Shown here: positions 22,346 to 35,364 of the stretch, in pieces
Numbering within the stretch: position 1 is the first letter of the stretch
Layout: every line of letters begins with the position of its first letter
From: Maricaulis maris
GTDB lineage: Bacteria; Pseudomonadota; Alphaproteobacteria; Caulobacterales; Maricaulaceae
Direction of reading: 5' to 3'
Assembly: GCF_003634045.1 (NCBI RefSeq)
Contig: NZ_RBIM01000004.1
Span: 186,001-250,000, forward strand
DNA length: 64,000 nt
Position numbers and translations under genes: made by a program
Notes under the pieces: generated by a model
What the model saw: only the letters and a program-made list of their open reading frames with translations
What the model was told of the DNA's origin: nothing
Database searches by the model: none

Positions 22346-23905
22346 CTAGAGATCAAACAGCATGCGCTGGGGGTCTTCCAGATTCTCCTTGACCCGGACG
22401 AGGAAAGTAACGGCCTCCTTGCCGTCGACGATCCGGTGGTCGTAGGACAGCGCCAGATACATCATCGGCCGGATCACCACCTGACCGTTCTCGGCCATCG
22501 GCCGCTCCTGGATCTTGTGCATGCCCAGAATGCCCGATTGCGGCGCATTGAGGATCGGCATCGACATCAGCGAGCCATACACGCCACCATTCGAGATCGT
22601 GAAGGTTGCGCCCTGCATCTCCTCGATCGTCAACTTTCCGTCCCGCGCCCGCTTGCCAAGACGAATGATTTCTTTCTCGATTTCGGCAAGGGACATCTGG
22701 TCAGCATCTCGGACGACCGGCACCACAAGACCACGATCGGTGCCAACGGCGACACCCATGTCATAATAATTCTTGTAGATCAGGTCCGTGCCATCGATCT
22801 CGGCATTGACGGCCGGGACCTCCTTGAGCGCATGGCAGCAGGCCTTCACGAAAAAGCTCATGAAGCCGAGCTTGACGCCATGCTTGGCGACAAAGGCGTC
22901 CTGATGAGCCTTACGCGCCGACATGATCGCCGACATGTCGGCCTCATTGTATGTGGTGAGGATGGCTGCGGAATTTTGCGCGTCCTTGAGACGCTTGGCG
23001 ATCGTCTGGCGCAAGCGCGTCATACGGACACGCTCTTCGCGCGGGCCGGTTTCGCGCGGCGCCGACGGCGCCTTGACCGGTGCAGCAGCTGGTTTGGACG
23101 CGGACGGTGCCGGCGCCGACTTCGGAGCGTCAGCGGCTTTCAGGGCATCACCCTTGGTGATCCGGCCGTCCTTGCCAGTCCCTTCGATCGCGTTGGCATC
23201 GAGCTTGTTCTCTTCGATCACGCGCTGGGCGGACGGCATCACTGTCTTGCTGCTTTTATCGCCGGATGCCTCTTCTGCCTTGGCAGCCGGTGCCGATGTC
23301 CCTTCGCTGATCCGTGCCACCGCGTCTCCCGGAGCAACCGTGTCGCCCTCTGCGACCAGGAGATCGGACACGACACCAGCGACCGGCGACGGCACTTCAA
23401 CGGCGACCTTGTCAGTTTCGATCTCGACCAAGGCCTGGTCGATCTCGACCGTGTCGCCGGCCTTCACCAGCCATGACCCGATCGTCCCTTCCGTTACGCT
23501 TTCGCCCATTTGCGGAACAGTCGCGTCGACGGTTTTGCCGGATGATTCGGATGACGCCTTGTCCTGGGTCGCCGGCTCGTCGCTGGCTGCCGCGTCCGAC
23601 TGGGAAGACGGTTTTGCGTCTTCGGCCGGCCCTTCGGATGCGGCCGACTGATCCGCGCCGTCAGCCTCGCCGCCGGCTTCCAGAACCGCCAGCTTGGCGC
23701 CAATCTCGACATTGTCGCCTTCGCTCGCGAAGATCTCGCCCATGACCCCGTCGGCATCGGCGCGGACTTCGACCGCGACCTTGTCGGTTTCCAGCTCGAC
23801 CAGGACATCGTCCCGGGAAACGGCATCGCCGGACTTGACCATCCAGCTGCCGACGGTGGCTTCGGTGACGCTCTCGCCGAGCTGCGGCACGGTGATATCG
23901 GTCAT
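22346..23905 (-). CDS. sucB: Dihydrolipoamide succinyltransferase (E2o) with two lipoyl domains
   Basis: E2o transfers succinyl groups from lipoate to CoA in the 2-oxoglutarate dehydrogenase core. The 519-residue protein has two lipoyl domains, with lipoyl-lysines K42 and K166 in identical [15 protein letters not shown] contexts, an acidic Ala/Ser linker between them (residues 78-125), a peripheral subunit-binding domain (about 222-257), an Ala/Pro linker and the acyltransferase domain with H490 and D494 ([12 protein letters not shown]). E2o usually has one lipoyl domain and about 400-430 residues. The SucB identity comes from the tight linkage to sucA. Confidence 0.94.
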   Translation of the reverse strand: MTDITVPQLGESVTEATVGSWMVKSGDAVSRDDVLVELETDKVAVEVRADADGVMGEIFASEGDNVEIGAKLAVLEAGGEADGADQSAASEGPAEDAKPSSQSDAAASDEPATQDKASSESSGKTVDATVPQMGESVTEGTIGSWLVKAGDTVEIDQALVEIETDKVAVEVPSPVAGVVSDLLVAEGDTVAPGDAVARISEGTSAPAAKAEEASGDKSSKTVMPSAQRVIEENKLDANAIEGTGKDGRITKGDALKAADAPKSAPAPSASKPAAAPVKAPSAPRETGPREERVRMTRLRQTIAKRLKDAQNSAAILTTYNEADMSAIMSARKAHQDAFVAKHGVKLGFMSFFVKACCHALKEVPAVNAEIDGTDLIYKNYYDMGVAVGTDRGLVVPVVRDADQMSLAEIEKEIIRLGKRARDGKLTIEEMQGATFTISNGGVYGSLMSMPILNAPQSGILGMHKIQERPMAENGQVVIRPMMYLALSYDHRIVDGKEAVTFLVRVKENLEDPQRMLFDL

Positions 23906-23940
23906 GTCTCTCGTCTTTCCTTCAAAGAAGTTGGCCGGCC

Positions 23941-26925
<2,985 letters not shown>

Positions 26926-27057
26926 ATTGAGGGGAGGCCTGAGTCAGGAGTGTGTCTGGATGGGGTTAAACCGAGTGGGTTAATCAACCCTCTATGCCTA
27001 ATCCGCGTGTCACGAAAGGGATTCGCGCCGGTCTGCTGCCAAGATGGTGACAAAACA

Positions 27058-27089
27058 AAACCGCGCCCCGGAGGCCCGGAACGCGGTTT
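27058..27089 (-). terminator. Rho-independent terminator after sucD
   Basis: AAACCGCG (27058-27065) and CGCGGTTT (27082-27089) form perfect arms. On the minus strand the hairpin ends in a T-rich stretch (TTTTGTTTTGTC region, 27049-27060) shortly after the sucD stop. It separates sucCD from sucAB, which therefore probably has its own promoter in 26926-27057. Confidence 0.75.
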
Positions 27090-27113
27090 GTTGTTTCGGC
27101 GATAGCGCCGACC

Positions 27114-28022
27114 CTAGCCCTTGAGAAGCTCGGCCAGCGTCGTACCCAGGCGCGCCGGGCTCGGCGAAACCTTGATCCCGGCCGCTTCCATGGCCGCGAT
27201 CTTGTCTTCCGCTCCGCCCTTGCCACCGGAGACGATGGCGCCGGCATGGCCCATCGTGCGACCCGGAGGCGCCGTGCGACCAGCGATGAAGCCGACGGTC
27301 GGCTTCTTGCGGCCCTTCTTGGCTTCATCGGCCAGAAATTGCGCCGCATCTTCTTCGGCCGAGCCACCGATTTCGCCGATCATGATGATTGATTGGGTCT
27401 CATCGTCGGCAAGGAATTTCTCGAGCACGTCGATGAATTCGGTCCCCTTGACCGGGTCACCGCCAATGCCGACCGCCGTGGTCTGGCCGAGGCCGACCTG
27501 GGAGGTCTGGAAAACGGCTTCATAGGTCAGCGTACCCGAGCGCGAGACCACGCCGACCGAGCCCTTCTTGAAGATCGAGCCCGGCATGATGCCGATCTTG
27601 CACTCTTCCGGAGTCAGGATGCCGGGGCAGTTCGGGCCCAGCAGCATGGAGTTGGACTTGTCGAGACGATCCTTGACCTTGACCATGTCCATCACCGGAA
27701 TGCCTTCGGTGATGCAGACAATGAAGGGGATCTCGGCATCAATCGCTTCGATGATCGCCGCACCGGCACCCGCCGGCGGGACATAGATCACGGAGGCGTC
27801 GGCGCCGGTGGCTTCCTTGGCTTCACCGACGGAGGCGAAGATCGGCAGAGAGGCTGCGCCGTCCATGCCGGCCGACCAGGTCTCGCCACCCTTTTTCGGG
27901 TGCACGCCGGCGACCATCTGGGTGCCGTAATATTCCAGCGCCTGCTCGGTGTGGAAGGTACCGGTTTTACCGGTCAGGCCCTGGACGATGACCTTGGTGT
28001 TCTTATCGACGATGATCGACAT
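27114..28022 (-). CDS. sucD: Succinyl-CoA synthetase alpha subunit
   Basis: SucD carries the CoA site and the phosphohistidine of succinyl-CoA synthetase, which makes ATP or GTP in the TCA cycle. The 302-residue protein begins with [21 protein letters not shown] (CoA-binding Rossmann fold) and has LLGPNCPGI and the active-site histidine in [17 protein letters not shown]. Its ATG overlaps the sucC stop by one base (TGATG). Confidence 0.97.
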   Translation of the reverse strand: MSIIVDKNTKVIVQGLTGKTGTFHTEQALEYYGTQMVAGVHPKKGGETWSAGMDGAASLPIFASVGEAKEATGADASVIYVPPAGAGAAIIEAIDAEIPFIVCITEGIPVMDMVKVKDRLDKSNSMLLGPNCPGILTPEECKIGIMPGSIFKKGSVGVVSRSGTLTYEAVFQTSQVGLGQTTAVGIGGDPVKGTEFIDVLEKFLADDETQSIIMIGEIGGSAEEDAAQFLADEAKKGRKKPTVGFIAGRTAPPGRTMGHAGAIVSGGKGGAEDKIAAMEAAGIKVSPSPARLGTTLAELLKG

Positions 28023-29221
28023 CAGTTGGCCTCCTTCACGGCGGCGACAATTTTCTGGGCAGCGTCGTCGAGATCATCGGCGGCGATCACGTTGAGACCG
28101 CTTTCATTGATGATCTGCTTGCCCTTGGCGACATTGGTGCCTTCCAGGCGAACAACGAGCGGCACTTGCAGGCCGACATCCTTGACCGCGGTGACCACGC
28201 CCTCGGCGATCACGTCGCAACGCATGATGCCGCCGAAAATGTTGACGAGGATGCCTTTGACGTTCGGGTCGGCCGTGATGATCTTGAAGGCGGCCGTGAC
28301 TTTCTCGGTCGTGGCACCGCCACCGACATCGAGGAAGTTGGCTGGCTCGGCACCATAGAGCTTGATGATGTCCATCGTCGCCATGGCGAGACCGGCACCG
28401 TTGACCATGCAGCCGATATCACCATCAAGGGCGACATAGGCGAGGTCATATTTGGAGGCCTCGATTTCCTTCTCGTCTTCCTCGGTCGTATCACGCAGCT
28501 CCATGATGTCCGGGTGACGGAAAAGCGCATTGCCGTCGAAGGAGACCTTGGCGTCCAGCACACGGACATGGCCATTGTCCATGACGATGAGCGGATTAAT
28601 CTCCAGCATCGCCATGTCCTTCTCACAGAAGGCTGTGTAGAGGATCTTGGCGAGCCCCATCATGTCGTCGCGCGCCTGGCCTTCCAGCTTCAGCGCGTCG
28701 CAGACCGCAGCCGCCGAAGCGTCGGTAACGCCGGTGGCCGGATCGATGTTGATCGTCTGAATCTTCTCGGGCGTTTCGTGGGCGACGTCCTCGATATCCA
28801 TCCCGCCTTCGGTCGAGACGACAAAGGCGACCTGGCCGGTTTCACGGTTGACCAGCAACGAGCAGTACAGCTCGGTGGCGATGTCGGCACCGTCCTCGAT
28901 ATAGAGGCGATTGACCTGTTTGCCTTCCGGGCCGGTCTGGTGCGTAACCAGCGTATTGCCGAGCATGTCCTTGGCGTTGGCAATCACGTCTTCCTTGGAA
29001 AAGGCGAGACGGACGCCGCCCTTGGCGTCGGGACCCAGTTCCTTGAATTTGCCCTTGCCGCGTCCACCAGCGTGGATTTGCGACTTCACCACCCAGAGCG
29101 GTCCGGGCAGCTTGTCGGCTGCGGCAGCAGCCTCATCGGCAGAGAAAATGGCGACACCTTCAGCGACCGGTGCGCCAAAGGATTTCAGGACGGCTTTCGC
29201 CTGATGTTCGTGGATATTCAT
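28022..29221 (-). CDS. sucC: Succinyl-CoA synthetase beta subunit (ADP-forming type)
   Basis: SucC is the ATP-grasp subunit that binds nucleotide and succinate. The 399-residue protein starts [19 protein letters not shown] and has [32 protein letters not shown] and the succinate-site GGGAT and [11 protein letters not shown] segments. It is the first gene of sucCD. A degenerate GGDEF-EAL-like gene lies 101 bases upstream on the same strand, so the sucC promoter is expected in 29222-29322, where I see no clear consensus. Confidence 0.97.
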   Translation of the reverse strand: MNIHEHQAKAVLKSFGAPVAEGVAIFSADEAAAAADKLPGPLWVVKSQIHAGGRGKGKFKELGPDAKGGVRLAFSKEDVIANAKDMLGNTLVTHQTGPEGKQVNRLYIEDGADIATELYCSLLVNRETGQVAFVVSTEGGMDIEDVAHETPEKIQTINIDPATGVTDASAAAVCDALKLEGQARDDMMGLAKILYTAFCEKDMAMLEINPLIVMDNGHVRVLDAKVSFDGNALFRHPDIMELRDTTEEDEKEIEASKYDLAYVALDGDIGCMVNGAGLAMATMDIIKLYGAEPANFLDVGGGATTEKVTAAFKIITADPNVKGILVNIFGGIMRCDVIAEGVVTAVKDVGLQVPLVVRLEGTNVAKGKQIINESGLNVIAADDLDDAAQKIVAAVKEAN

Positions 29222-29322
29222 ATAGGGGCCTCGCGGGAGGATAAAAGCGACAAAACGGCCAGAATGGACTCGCCTTATAGCACTGGGCTGCTGCGGTGCA
29301 ACGCACTCGCAGCGTCTATTTG

Positions 29323-30696
29323 TCAGTCAATCTCGAATGTCTCGTCGCGACCACCCGTGCTGTCGGGCGGCGCCAGGATGGCCGACAATGACAAGCGGCG
29401 CGGCGGGCCGGGCATTTCGGCCGCGGCTGCAATCCCCGGACCCGAGAAATAGCGAACGCCGGCTGACATTGCGGCCTCAAGAAGGGCCGTGTTTTCGATC
29501 TCCAGGAGTGAAGTCTCGGCGCTCATTTGCTGGACCGTCGAAACCCAGGTGACACAGGCCATCAAGTCCTTGTCGCCAGCGCCGGCATCGTTGAGCCGCG
29601 GCGGCGTGTCCGCACTGAAAATCCCGATGCCGCAGCTCTCGAACCGGTCCAGCCCGGCCAGGCCGAAGCGATGATGGACCAGCACATAGGCCCCGAAATG
29701 CTTCATCGACCGGCAAACTTCCTGCAGCTGCGCCATCGGCGCGCCGTCGGGCACACCATCGATACGCAGCAGGAAGAAACGACGGGCCGGCTCGGGGATC
29801 GGCTGAAGAATCTTGAAGTACTCCATGCGACGCGACACTGACGACAGGCTGTCATAGTGGACCGGGACAATGATCATGCTGCCATGTCCCGCCGCTCGAG
29901 CCTTTTGAAACCCGCGCTGGGCCGCGAGCGCGACGACGCGATCAAGCCGCCGGTGCTGGTCGCGATCCGCCGCGCCCGACAGGGTCTCGCGGCCATAGTA
30001 CGCGAACCCGTCGACGATTTTCCTCGCTACACAGATATGGTGGCTGACATAGGATTTCCGGCTGTCCCAAACCGGCTTGAAGACAATATCGTCCCAGCTC
30101 GGCGGCACATCGCCCGCTGCCGTCGCCTGGCCCGGAACCAATGACGGGCGGTCGCGCCGTTCGGGCTTGGGCGCTTCAACCCATCGCGTCTTGCCATCAT
30201 CATCGCGTTCCGGCGGCGATGATGATGCCCAAGGCGTCGCGAGGTCCGCCGGCAAACCCGCCCCTGCATCGGGCGATATCGCGGACTGACCCGCATGGTC
30301 ATGTGGCTGGGAACGCGCAACAATCTCCAGCAATTCACTCGTCGGCACGTCACGGGCATCCGCCTCTGTCCGGACATCTTCGAGACCGGCCTCGCCCAGG
30401 AAGAATGTGTTGAGTTCGCCCGAGATCGCATCAACCATGTCTTGCGCCGCCTCAACGTCACTGGCGCGAAAAATGATGAGGAAACCGCCTTGCACACGAA
30501 TCATCACGTCGTCCGGGCCAAGGCGCCGCTCGATGAATTGCGTCGACGTCTCGTAAACTTTCTCACGCAAACGCGGCCAGTCCTCGCCGGTCCGTGCCCG
30601 AACACGCTCTAAGTTGAGGAACTGAAATTGACCCATATCGACGGACTCACGTCCGACGAGCGCCGTTTTCAGCTTCTGCCGCAGTTCTGGTGACAT
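29323..30696 (-). CDS. Degenerate GGDEF-EAL-like protein
   Basis: I choose ATG 30696 (MSPELRQKL, 457 residues). The N-terminal part ([36 protein letters not shown]) resembles the end of a GGDEF domain, with the signature reduced to QGGFLII. A disordered Pro/Asp-rich linker follows, and the C-terminal part ([49 protein letters not shown]) follows the outline of an EAL barrel but lacks the EAL motif and the DDFGTG acidic pair. If so, it is catalytically dead and could act as a scaffold or c-di-GMP effector. The fold call is by eye and moderate. Confidence 0.55.
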   Translation of the reverse strand: MSPELRQKLKTALVGRESVDMGQFQFLNLERVRARTGEDWPRLREKVYETSTQFIERRLGPDDVMIRVQGGFLIIFRASDVEAAQDMVDAISGELNTFFLGEAGLEDVRTEADARDVPTSELLEIVARSQPHDHAGQSAISPDAGAGLPADLATPWASSSPPERDDDGKTRWVEAPKPERRDRPSLVPGQATAAGDVPPSWDDIVFKPVWDSRKSYVSHHICVARKIVDGFAYYGRETLSGAADRDQHRRLDRVVALAAQRGFQKARAAGHGSMIIVPVHYDSLSSVSRRMEYFKILQPIPEPARRFFLLRIDGVPDGAPMAQLQEVCRSMKHFGAYVLVHHRFGLAGLDRFESCGIGIFSADTPPRLNDAGAGDKDLMACVTWVSTVQQMSAETSLLEIENTALLEAAMSAGVRYFSGPGIAAAAEMPGPPRRLSLSAILAPPDSTGGRDETFEID

Positions 30697-30777
30697 GGTG
30701 GACGATCCGGTCCGGCCAATTCCGACACCATCCAGCCTGCCCCACACTTCTTGAGATTGTGTAAGCCTGGCCCGTAT

Positions 30778-31206
30778 TTAGCGCAGCGTCGCCACGATCG
30801 CCCCGTCAATTGAGACGGCACCACCACCTCGCGCGAAGAGGTAAAAGCCTGACGCCGCAAAAACCACGACAGAGGTCCACGCCTCGGGCATGATCCAGAA
30901 CGCGTAGATCGCACAAGCCACCAACAGGACCAGTCCGACGAGGCGGGTCAGAAAGCCGACGAGCAGGAGAAAGGCGATCAGCTGCGCGCCCCAAACGGCG
31001 ATCTGGGCTGTCTGCGCCGCAGAAATCAGCGGAATGTTCCACACCGAAGCCGCCGCAATCGTATCCGGCATGACGCCTGGCCAGACATCCGCATTGGCAC
31101 GCCCCCAGCTCCAAAGGCCCGGAATCAAGCTCGCCCGGACGACACCACCGACGATCCAGTCAGGCAAAAAGCGTTCGGCCCGGGCCGACGGCTCGTTCGT
31201 GTCCAT
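30778..31206 (-). CDS. DoxX-like membrane protein
   Basis: The start at ATG 31206 (MDTNEPSARAERF) gives 142 residues. It has an N-terminal RASLIPGLWSWGRANADVWPG segment and about four hydrophobic helices, arranged as in the DoxX/SURF4-like family of small quinone- or redox-linked inner-membrane proteins. Their function is poorly known. It lies 81 bases upstream of the GGDEF-EAL-like gene on the same strand. The 278 bases upstream (31207-31484) hold no recognisable gene, only a short inverted repeat (GTTGCG/CGCAAC at 31400-31417). Confidence 0.65.
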   Translation of the reverse strand: MDTNEPSARAERFLPDWIVGGVVRASLIPGLWSWGRANADVWPGVMPDTIAAASVWNIPLISAAQTAQIAVWGAQLIAFLLLVGFLTRLVGLVLLVACAIYAFWIMPEAWTSVVVFAASGFYLFARGGGAVSIDGAIVATLR

Positions 31207-31484
31207 GATCACCCCCCGGTGCGGCTTCCCCGGCGCAGCGGGGCACGCGGACCATGCAACAGTGCCGCAGGCGGCGCAACGCAACGCGCCTAACGCGCGA
31301 AAACTTTATCGGCGACAAGGACCATGAACCAGCGCAGCCGCTCCCGAGCGCGTGGCCGAGGCATCGGTCAGCGGGTTCGGGCATGTGAATGCGTCATGGG
31401 TTGCGAGGGTGCGCAACTAACGACAGCCCCCCATTGGGTCAGACATCCATCAGCGGCGGGCAAACCAGCGGGTCTGTGACCTAC

Positions 31485-32339
31485 CTACTGGAGATAGGCT
31501 GTGAAACGCGACACGTTGGCGCGGAAGGAATGGGCCTCTGCATTCACGCTTTGATCGCCGCCGCATTCGCCATTACCGCGCACCAAGGGCCCCTCGACCA
31601 TGTCCGGCACACAAAACAACGCCGCGCCGTCTTCATTGCGCCGACCAAGCGCCCCGACCATGACGAGATTGCCGGGCGGAAAGCCCCGATAGAGATCGAC
31701 GCAGTCACCACCGGCAATGATCTGGCGAGCAGCAACATCATATCGCCCATCGGGCCTCGCCACGAGCACGACAGTATCGGCCGGGCGTGCGCCGGTGTGA
31801 CAGACTTCCAACGTGCGTACGATCTGCGCCAGGCCGCGCTCATCCCGGGGCGCACCGACACACATGTCAGCGTCCGCGCCGGACAGCGCTTCACATCGCA
31901 CCCTGTAGTCAACCTGCCCCACACCCCGGTAACGGCTCGACGAGATCGGCAAGCGGACGAAGTTGCGCGGCTCGCGCTCATTGCGGCAGGGTTCGGTAGT
32001 CGCCAGGGCAAACGTCGAGTTGGCGGGCGTGCAATAGACCGCGTCACCGACACGTGCCGGCCAGCGCCATTCGCCGGACATCACGTGCAGATCGAGCATA
32101 TCTCCCACCACATTATTGACCGCGCCCTCAAGACAGCTGCCCGGCTCGACCAGGAACCAGCTCCGCAAGGTGCGGTCCTCGGTGGGACTGGTCCGATAGG
32201 CCGCCGCAACAGCGACGCTGAAACCGGCGTCATTGCAGACATTCAGCAGCACATCACGCTGGGCGGCGGCGTGACCGGGCAGGATAAAGGCGCCGAGAGC
32301 GGCAAGCAGGGCGGCGAACGCGGTGCGGACTGGGATCAT
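31485..32339 (-). CDS. Secreted DUF1036 domain protein
   Basis: The 284-residue protein has a clear signal peptide (MIPVRTAFAALLAALGAFIL, cleavage near HAAAQ), then a DUF1036-like domain starting LLNVCNDAGFSVAVAAAYR and containing SWFLVEPGSC. The second half repeats parts of the pattern (VCHTGARPADTVVLVARPDGRY ... GDCVDLYRGF), suggesting two related units, and there are eight or more cysteines, which fits disulfide-bonded periplasmic folding. Function is unknown. It precedes the DoxX-like gene but is separated from it by 278 bases. Confidence 0.75.
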   Translation of the reverse strand: MIPVRTAFAALLAALGAFILPGHAAAQRDVLLNVCNDAGFSVAVAAAYRTSPTEDRTLRSWFLVEPGSCLEGAVNNVVGDMLDLHVMSGEWRWPARVGDAVYCTPANSTFALATTEPCRNEREPRNFVRLPISSSRYRGVGQVDYRVRCEALSGADADMCVGAPRDERGLAQIVRTLEVCHTGARPADTVVLVARPDGRYDVAARQIIAGGDCVDLYRGFPPGNLVMVGALGRRNEDGAALFCVPDMVEGPLVRGNGECGGDQSVNAEAHSFRANVSRFTAYLQ

Positions 32340-32422
32340 GACTCAACTCCGAGCTGGACGCCAAAGAGGTCGCAAACTCGGCGCGCCGGGTCAATTGTCC
32401 CGATTGCGTGATACCGTGTCGG

Positions 32423-33151
32423 CTATTCGGCGGCCGCTGGTGCGACGAATTGCATCGGCTGTCCACCGACATCAATCCGGACGATGTCGCCGCTTTGCCG
32501 GTCAATGAAAATGTCGTTGGCAGGCGTGCCGCCGCGCTGCTCCAGACGCAAGGTCGCAAAACTGCCGGCAGGGGTCTCAATGGTGACCTCCTCAACCGCG
32601 CTCAACGTCACCGCGGCGACCGCATTGCCCATCTCGGCGTACCAATTGAAGGCGATGCTGTCGCCGACCTCGAGCGGCAGGGCTGAGGCGACCAAGAAAA
32701 TGCTGGCCCGAAGGATCGTGCCGCTCTCAAGCTCGCTTGCGAGGGGTTGAGATGCGTCGGGTTGTCCTGGACGGACAGCCTGCATCCGTCCGCGAGCGAT
32801 CCCCGGCTGGAAATCGATATCAAAGACATAATAATTGCCGCCTTGATGGAAACGGATATCGGAGGAGACCGGTGCCAGGTCCGCCAAGCGGATCCGCGTC
32901 TCCAACGTCTCGTAGATCTCATGCGAGGCCCACATTGTCCGATCATAAATGGCGATTTCATCACCGTCGGTCTGCCAGCCATATCGCATGAAACCGTCAG
33001 CCTCGCCTTCATACTGAAGCTCAAGATATATCTCGCCGCCAGCGAGAGCGTCCGGGTCCAGCTGGTCGCGCCAATCGGTCAATGATTGAGCATGGGCGGG
33101 CGTTGCCAAAAGCGCCGCCGCGCCAAACGCCGCAAGGCAATAATTCTGCAT
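32423..33151 (-). CDS. Secreted protein, DUF3108-like
   Basis: From ATG 33151 the 242-residue protein has a signal peptide (MQNYCLAAFGAAALLATPAHA) and a beta-rich body (GGEIYLELQYEGEADGFMRYGW, IETPAGSFATLRLEQRGGT, IFIDRQSGDIVRIDV). The pattern is similar to periplasmic DUF3108 proteins, but I am not certain of the family. It is on the same strand as the DUF1036 gene, 83 bases upstream of it. No function can be given. Confidence 0.6.
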   Translation of the reverse strand: MQNYCLAAFGAAALLATPAHAQSLTDWRDQLDPDALAGGEIYLELQYEGEADGFMRYGWQTDGDEIAIYDRTMWASHEIYETLETRIRLADLAPVSSDIRFHQGGNYYVFDIDFQPGIARGRMQAVRPGQPDASQPLASELESGTILRASIFLVASALPLEVGDSIAFNWYAEMGNAVAAVTLSAVEEVTIETPAGSFATLRLEQRGGTPANDIFIDRQSGDIVRIDVGGQPMQFVAPAAAE

Positions 33152-33261
33152 GTCAGTCTCCCAACGCCCGAGCCGGGAAGCCAAGGCTCACACGGCCGGA
33201 ATGTCGGCAAGCTTGCCGACAGATTAACTCCCGGCCGGGGAGACAAACATCCTTGCGCGGA

Positions 33262-34782
33262 TCAAGCCGCCTGCCAGCAACCGTGAAAGCCCAACGGGCA
33301 GGCATAGGGCAAACGCCAGCTGGCGACCGGCCCGTCTTCAAGGCGACGCGCCTCGAAGATATGCAGTTCGCTGGCCCGCGCCTGCTTGTTCAACGCTGTG
33401 TGGACCAGCCAGCCATCGCCCTCTTCCGCAGCGCGGTCGCGTGGGATGAAGAGCGGTTCTTCAACGACCACATCTGTGCCGAAATCAAAGCGTCGTGTCG
33501 CGCCGGACAAGAGATTCCGTTCAACCAGTTGACTGGCCCCGCGGACCTGACCGTCCGGCCAGCCGACATGCCAGGTAAAGCGCCGCGCCAAGCCAGTGTA
33601 GCGCGGATCAACCTGCGGGAACTCGGCGCCGCCATCGTTGAACGCCGCGCGTTCAAAGCGACCGTCCGGATACAGGGTGATCATGTGCATCCGGCTTCCG
33701 CCTTCACTTTCCGGACTGGGCCTGCCCAGCATCACGTCCCGGGCGCCAATTGTTGCCATGCGGGCGTCTTCGGACAGGGCAGCATCGACATGGATCGTCC
33801 CGTCGACGTCTTCCCAGGCACCACCGACATGGAAAAGAAAGCCCGGCGGCAACTCCCAGACGCGGCGCTTTGACCAGTCCGACTTGTCAATGGCAATGAC
33901 TTGCATGGCGCGGCTGTCATCCCAGCGAAAACTGTCGAGATAAGGCAGCTGCGGCCCTGCCCAGCGCAGATTGCCGACCAGAAAGACAAGCGAGCGGTCG
34001 GTAACCGCGAAATCATGGATCATGCCGCCCGGTATATCGCCGACAAGTTCAGCCCGGCGCAGGGAACCGTCGCGGCGCAATTGCCAGATCACGAGCGCTT
34101 CCTGCGCCGGCGCCTGGCCGAAATTCCACACGGTGCCGTCGGGATCGACCTTGGGATGGGCCGAGAAGGGCAGCCCGTCCAGACCGTCGCCCCAATTTCG
34201 GGGCCCTTGGCTCGCCAGGGTTTGCGCATCGAGTTGCCAGGCCGAGCCGCCCTCCCAGAGCGCCATCAGCTGGCCGTCGAGCACCATCACCGACGTGTTG
34301 GCCGCATTCATGTCATCCGGGCCACGCATGCCGCGGGTATTGGGCGGCTGTGAGCCGAAGGTCGGCATCAAAAAGCGCCCCGCCGCTTCCTCGTCCCGCC
34401 ATTTGGGGGTCTCGACGAAACGCGCCCTGTGGGTGACCGGCTCGCCCGGCGCCAAGTGCCAAGCGTGCACCATGCCGTCACCGTCAAACCAGTGACGGTA
34501 GCGCCACTCATCACGGCTGAAGCGCGCCGGCCCGTTGCGGTAAAGCGTCCCGGCCAAGCCGTCAGGCAGCCGCCCATGCAGACGTTGCGGCACGCCATCC
34601 AGACCAGTAGCCGGCGCATCGGTAAAGCCCAATGTCCACGGATCGTGCCGACTGGCCGCGTCGAACGCCTGGTAGACAGGATCAGCGCCCTCGCTCGCAA
34701 AAGCGAGTCCCGGCAGGCTGGCGGCCCCGCCAGCGGCGGCGAGCAGGGCGAGCATGTCGCGACGATTGGGGTGTGTCTGCAT
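33262..34782 (-). CDS. Carotenoid oxygenase family protein, likely Tat-exported
   Basis: Family enzymes are Fe(II) oxygenases cleaving carotenoids, apocarotenoids or stilbenes. The second ATG at 34782 is preferred, 5 bases after GGAGG; ATG 34785 adds one residue. The 506-residue protein starts with a twin-arginine signal (NRRDMLALLAAAGGAASLPG). All four iron-binding histidines are visible: H209 (AHPKVDPDG), H256 (IHDFAVTD), H318 (FHVGGAWEDVDG) and H500 (GFHGCW). It is 10 bases downstream of the DUF2141 gene and surely cotranscribed. No carotenoid synthesis gene is in the window, so the substrate is unknown. Export would be unusual for an apocarotenoid enzyme and might favour another hydrophobic substrate. 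Confidence 0.88.
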   Translation of the reverse strand: MQTHPNRRDMLALLAAAGGAASLPGLAFASEGADPVYQAFDAASRHDPWTLGFTDAPATGLDGVPQRLHGRLPDGLAGTLYRNGPARFSRDEWRYRHWFDGDGMVHAWHLAPGEPVTHRARFVETPKWRDEEAAGRFLMPTFGSQPPNTRGMRGPDDMNAANTSVMVLDGQLMALWEGGSAWQLDAQTLASQGPRNWGDGLDGLPFSAHPKVDPDGTVWNFGQAPAQEALVIWQLRRDGSLRRAELVGDIPGGMIHDFAVTDRSLVFLVGNLRWAGPQLPYLDSFRWDDSRAMQVIAIDKSDWSKRRVWELPPGFLFHVGGAWEDVDGTIHVDAALSEDARMATIGARDVMLGRPSPESEGGSRMHMITLYPDGRFERAAFNDGGAEFPQVDPRYTGLARRFTWHVGWPDGQVRGASQLVERNLLSGATRRFDFGTDVVVEEPLFIPRDRAAEEGDGWLVHTALNKQARASELHIFEARRLEDGPVASWRLPYACPLGFHGCWQAA

Positions 34783-34792
34783 CATCACCTCC

Positions 34793-35206
34793 CTAGCGCA
34801 GGTCCAGCGAATGCGTGTTCTCGCCGGGCACGAGCTGGAAGACGGCGTCTTGCCAGCTGGCCGGCCCGAAATTGCCGCGGGCATTGTTGGAAAAAGCAAA
34901 GGGCTCGCTCGGGATGCCCATCAGATTGACATTGAGTTCTCCATCACCATCGACGTCATGGAACATTCGAATGGCGTAGTCGCCGGCTGGCAATGACGAG
35001 AAAGAGACCGTCACGGTGTCGCCACTCACCTCAACGCGGCTGCCGGCAACCGGGTCGCCGCCATTCCAACTTTCCGCCGAGGCAAAGACCGCCATCATCA
35101 CCGCGCCGCGAGCTTCCGAAAACCCGTCAACATGGACTGTGAGGTTGGCCTCATCTTGGGCGGCGGATCCGAGGCAAGCGGCCAGGATCATTGCGGTCAT
35201 CATCAT
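34793..35206 (-). CDS. Secreted DUF2141 domain protein
   Basis: The start at 35206 (MMMTAMILAACLGSAA) is 8 bases after a GGGAG box and gives 137 residues with a short signal peptide. The domain (LTVHVDGFSEARGAVMMAVF, SFSSLPAGDYAIRMFHDVDGDGELN, GIPSEPFAFSNNARG) is a clear DUF2141 match. This family is often found beside carotenoid-related genes, and here it leads a two-gene operon with the carotenoid oxygenase. Its role is unknown; a periplasmic carrier or chaperone is conjecture. Confidence 0.85.
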   Translation of the reverse strand: MMMTAMILAACLGSAAQDEANLTVHVDGFSEARGAVMMAVFASAESWNGGDPVAGSRVEVSGDTVTVSFSSLPAGDYAIRMFHDVDGDGELNVNLMGIPSEPFAFSNNARGNFGPASWQDAVFQLVPGENTHSLDLR

Positions 35207-35332
35207 CGAGTTATCTCCCTTGCGGTCCGGTCCCATGACCGGGTGTCGGGACAGGCATGGCGCCACCCTGCACCGCGGGGAAACCGAGATTGCGTCAACG
35301 GGCTGCCGCGCTGCGCGAATTGCGCTAGGTGT

Positions 35333-35353
35333 TCATTCACGCTTCGTGAATGA
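35333..35353. promoter_or_regulatory. 21-bp palindrome at the start of the LytTR gene
   Basis: TCATTCACG (35333-35341) and CGTGAATGA (35345-35353) are perfect 9-base arms around CTT. It covers the upstream in-frame ATG (35350) and ends 11 bases before the preferred ATG at 35365. It lies between the divergent DUF2141-carotenoid oxygenase operon and the LytTR regulator, so it may control one or both. Confidence 0.6.
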
Positions 35354-35364
35354 CCGGGCCAACG

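Noticed and set aside
28166-29452. 428-residue plus-strand frame opposite sucC
   Set aside because: Shadow of sucC; His/Asp-rich antisense composition.
31389-32411. 340-residue plus-strand frame over the DUF1036 gene
   Set aside because: The minus-strand gene has a signal peptide and a known domain; the plus frame has neither.
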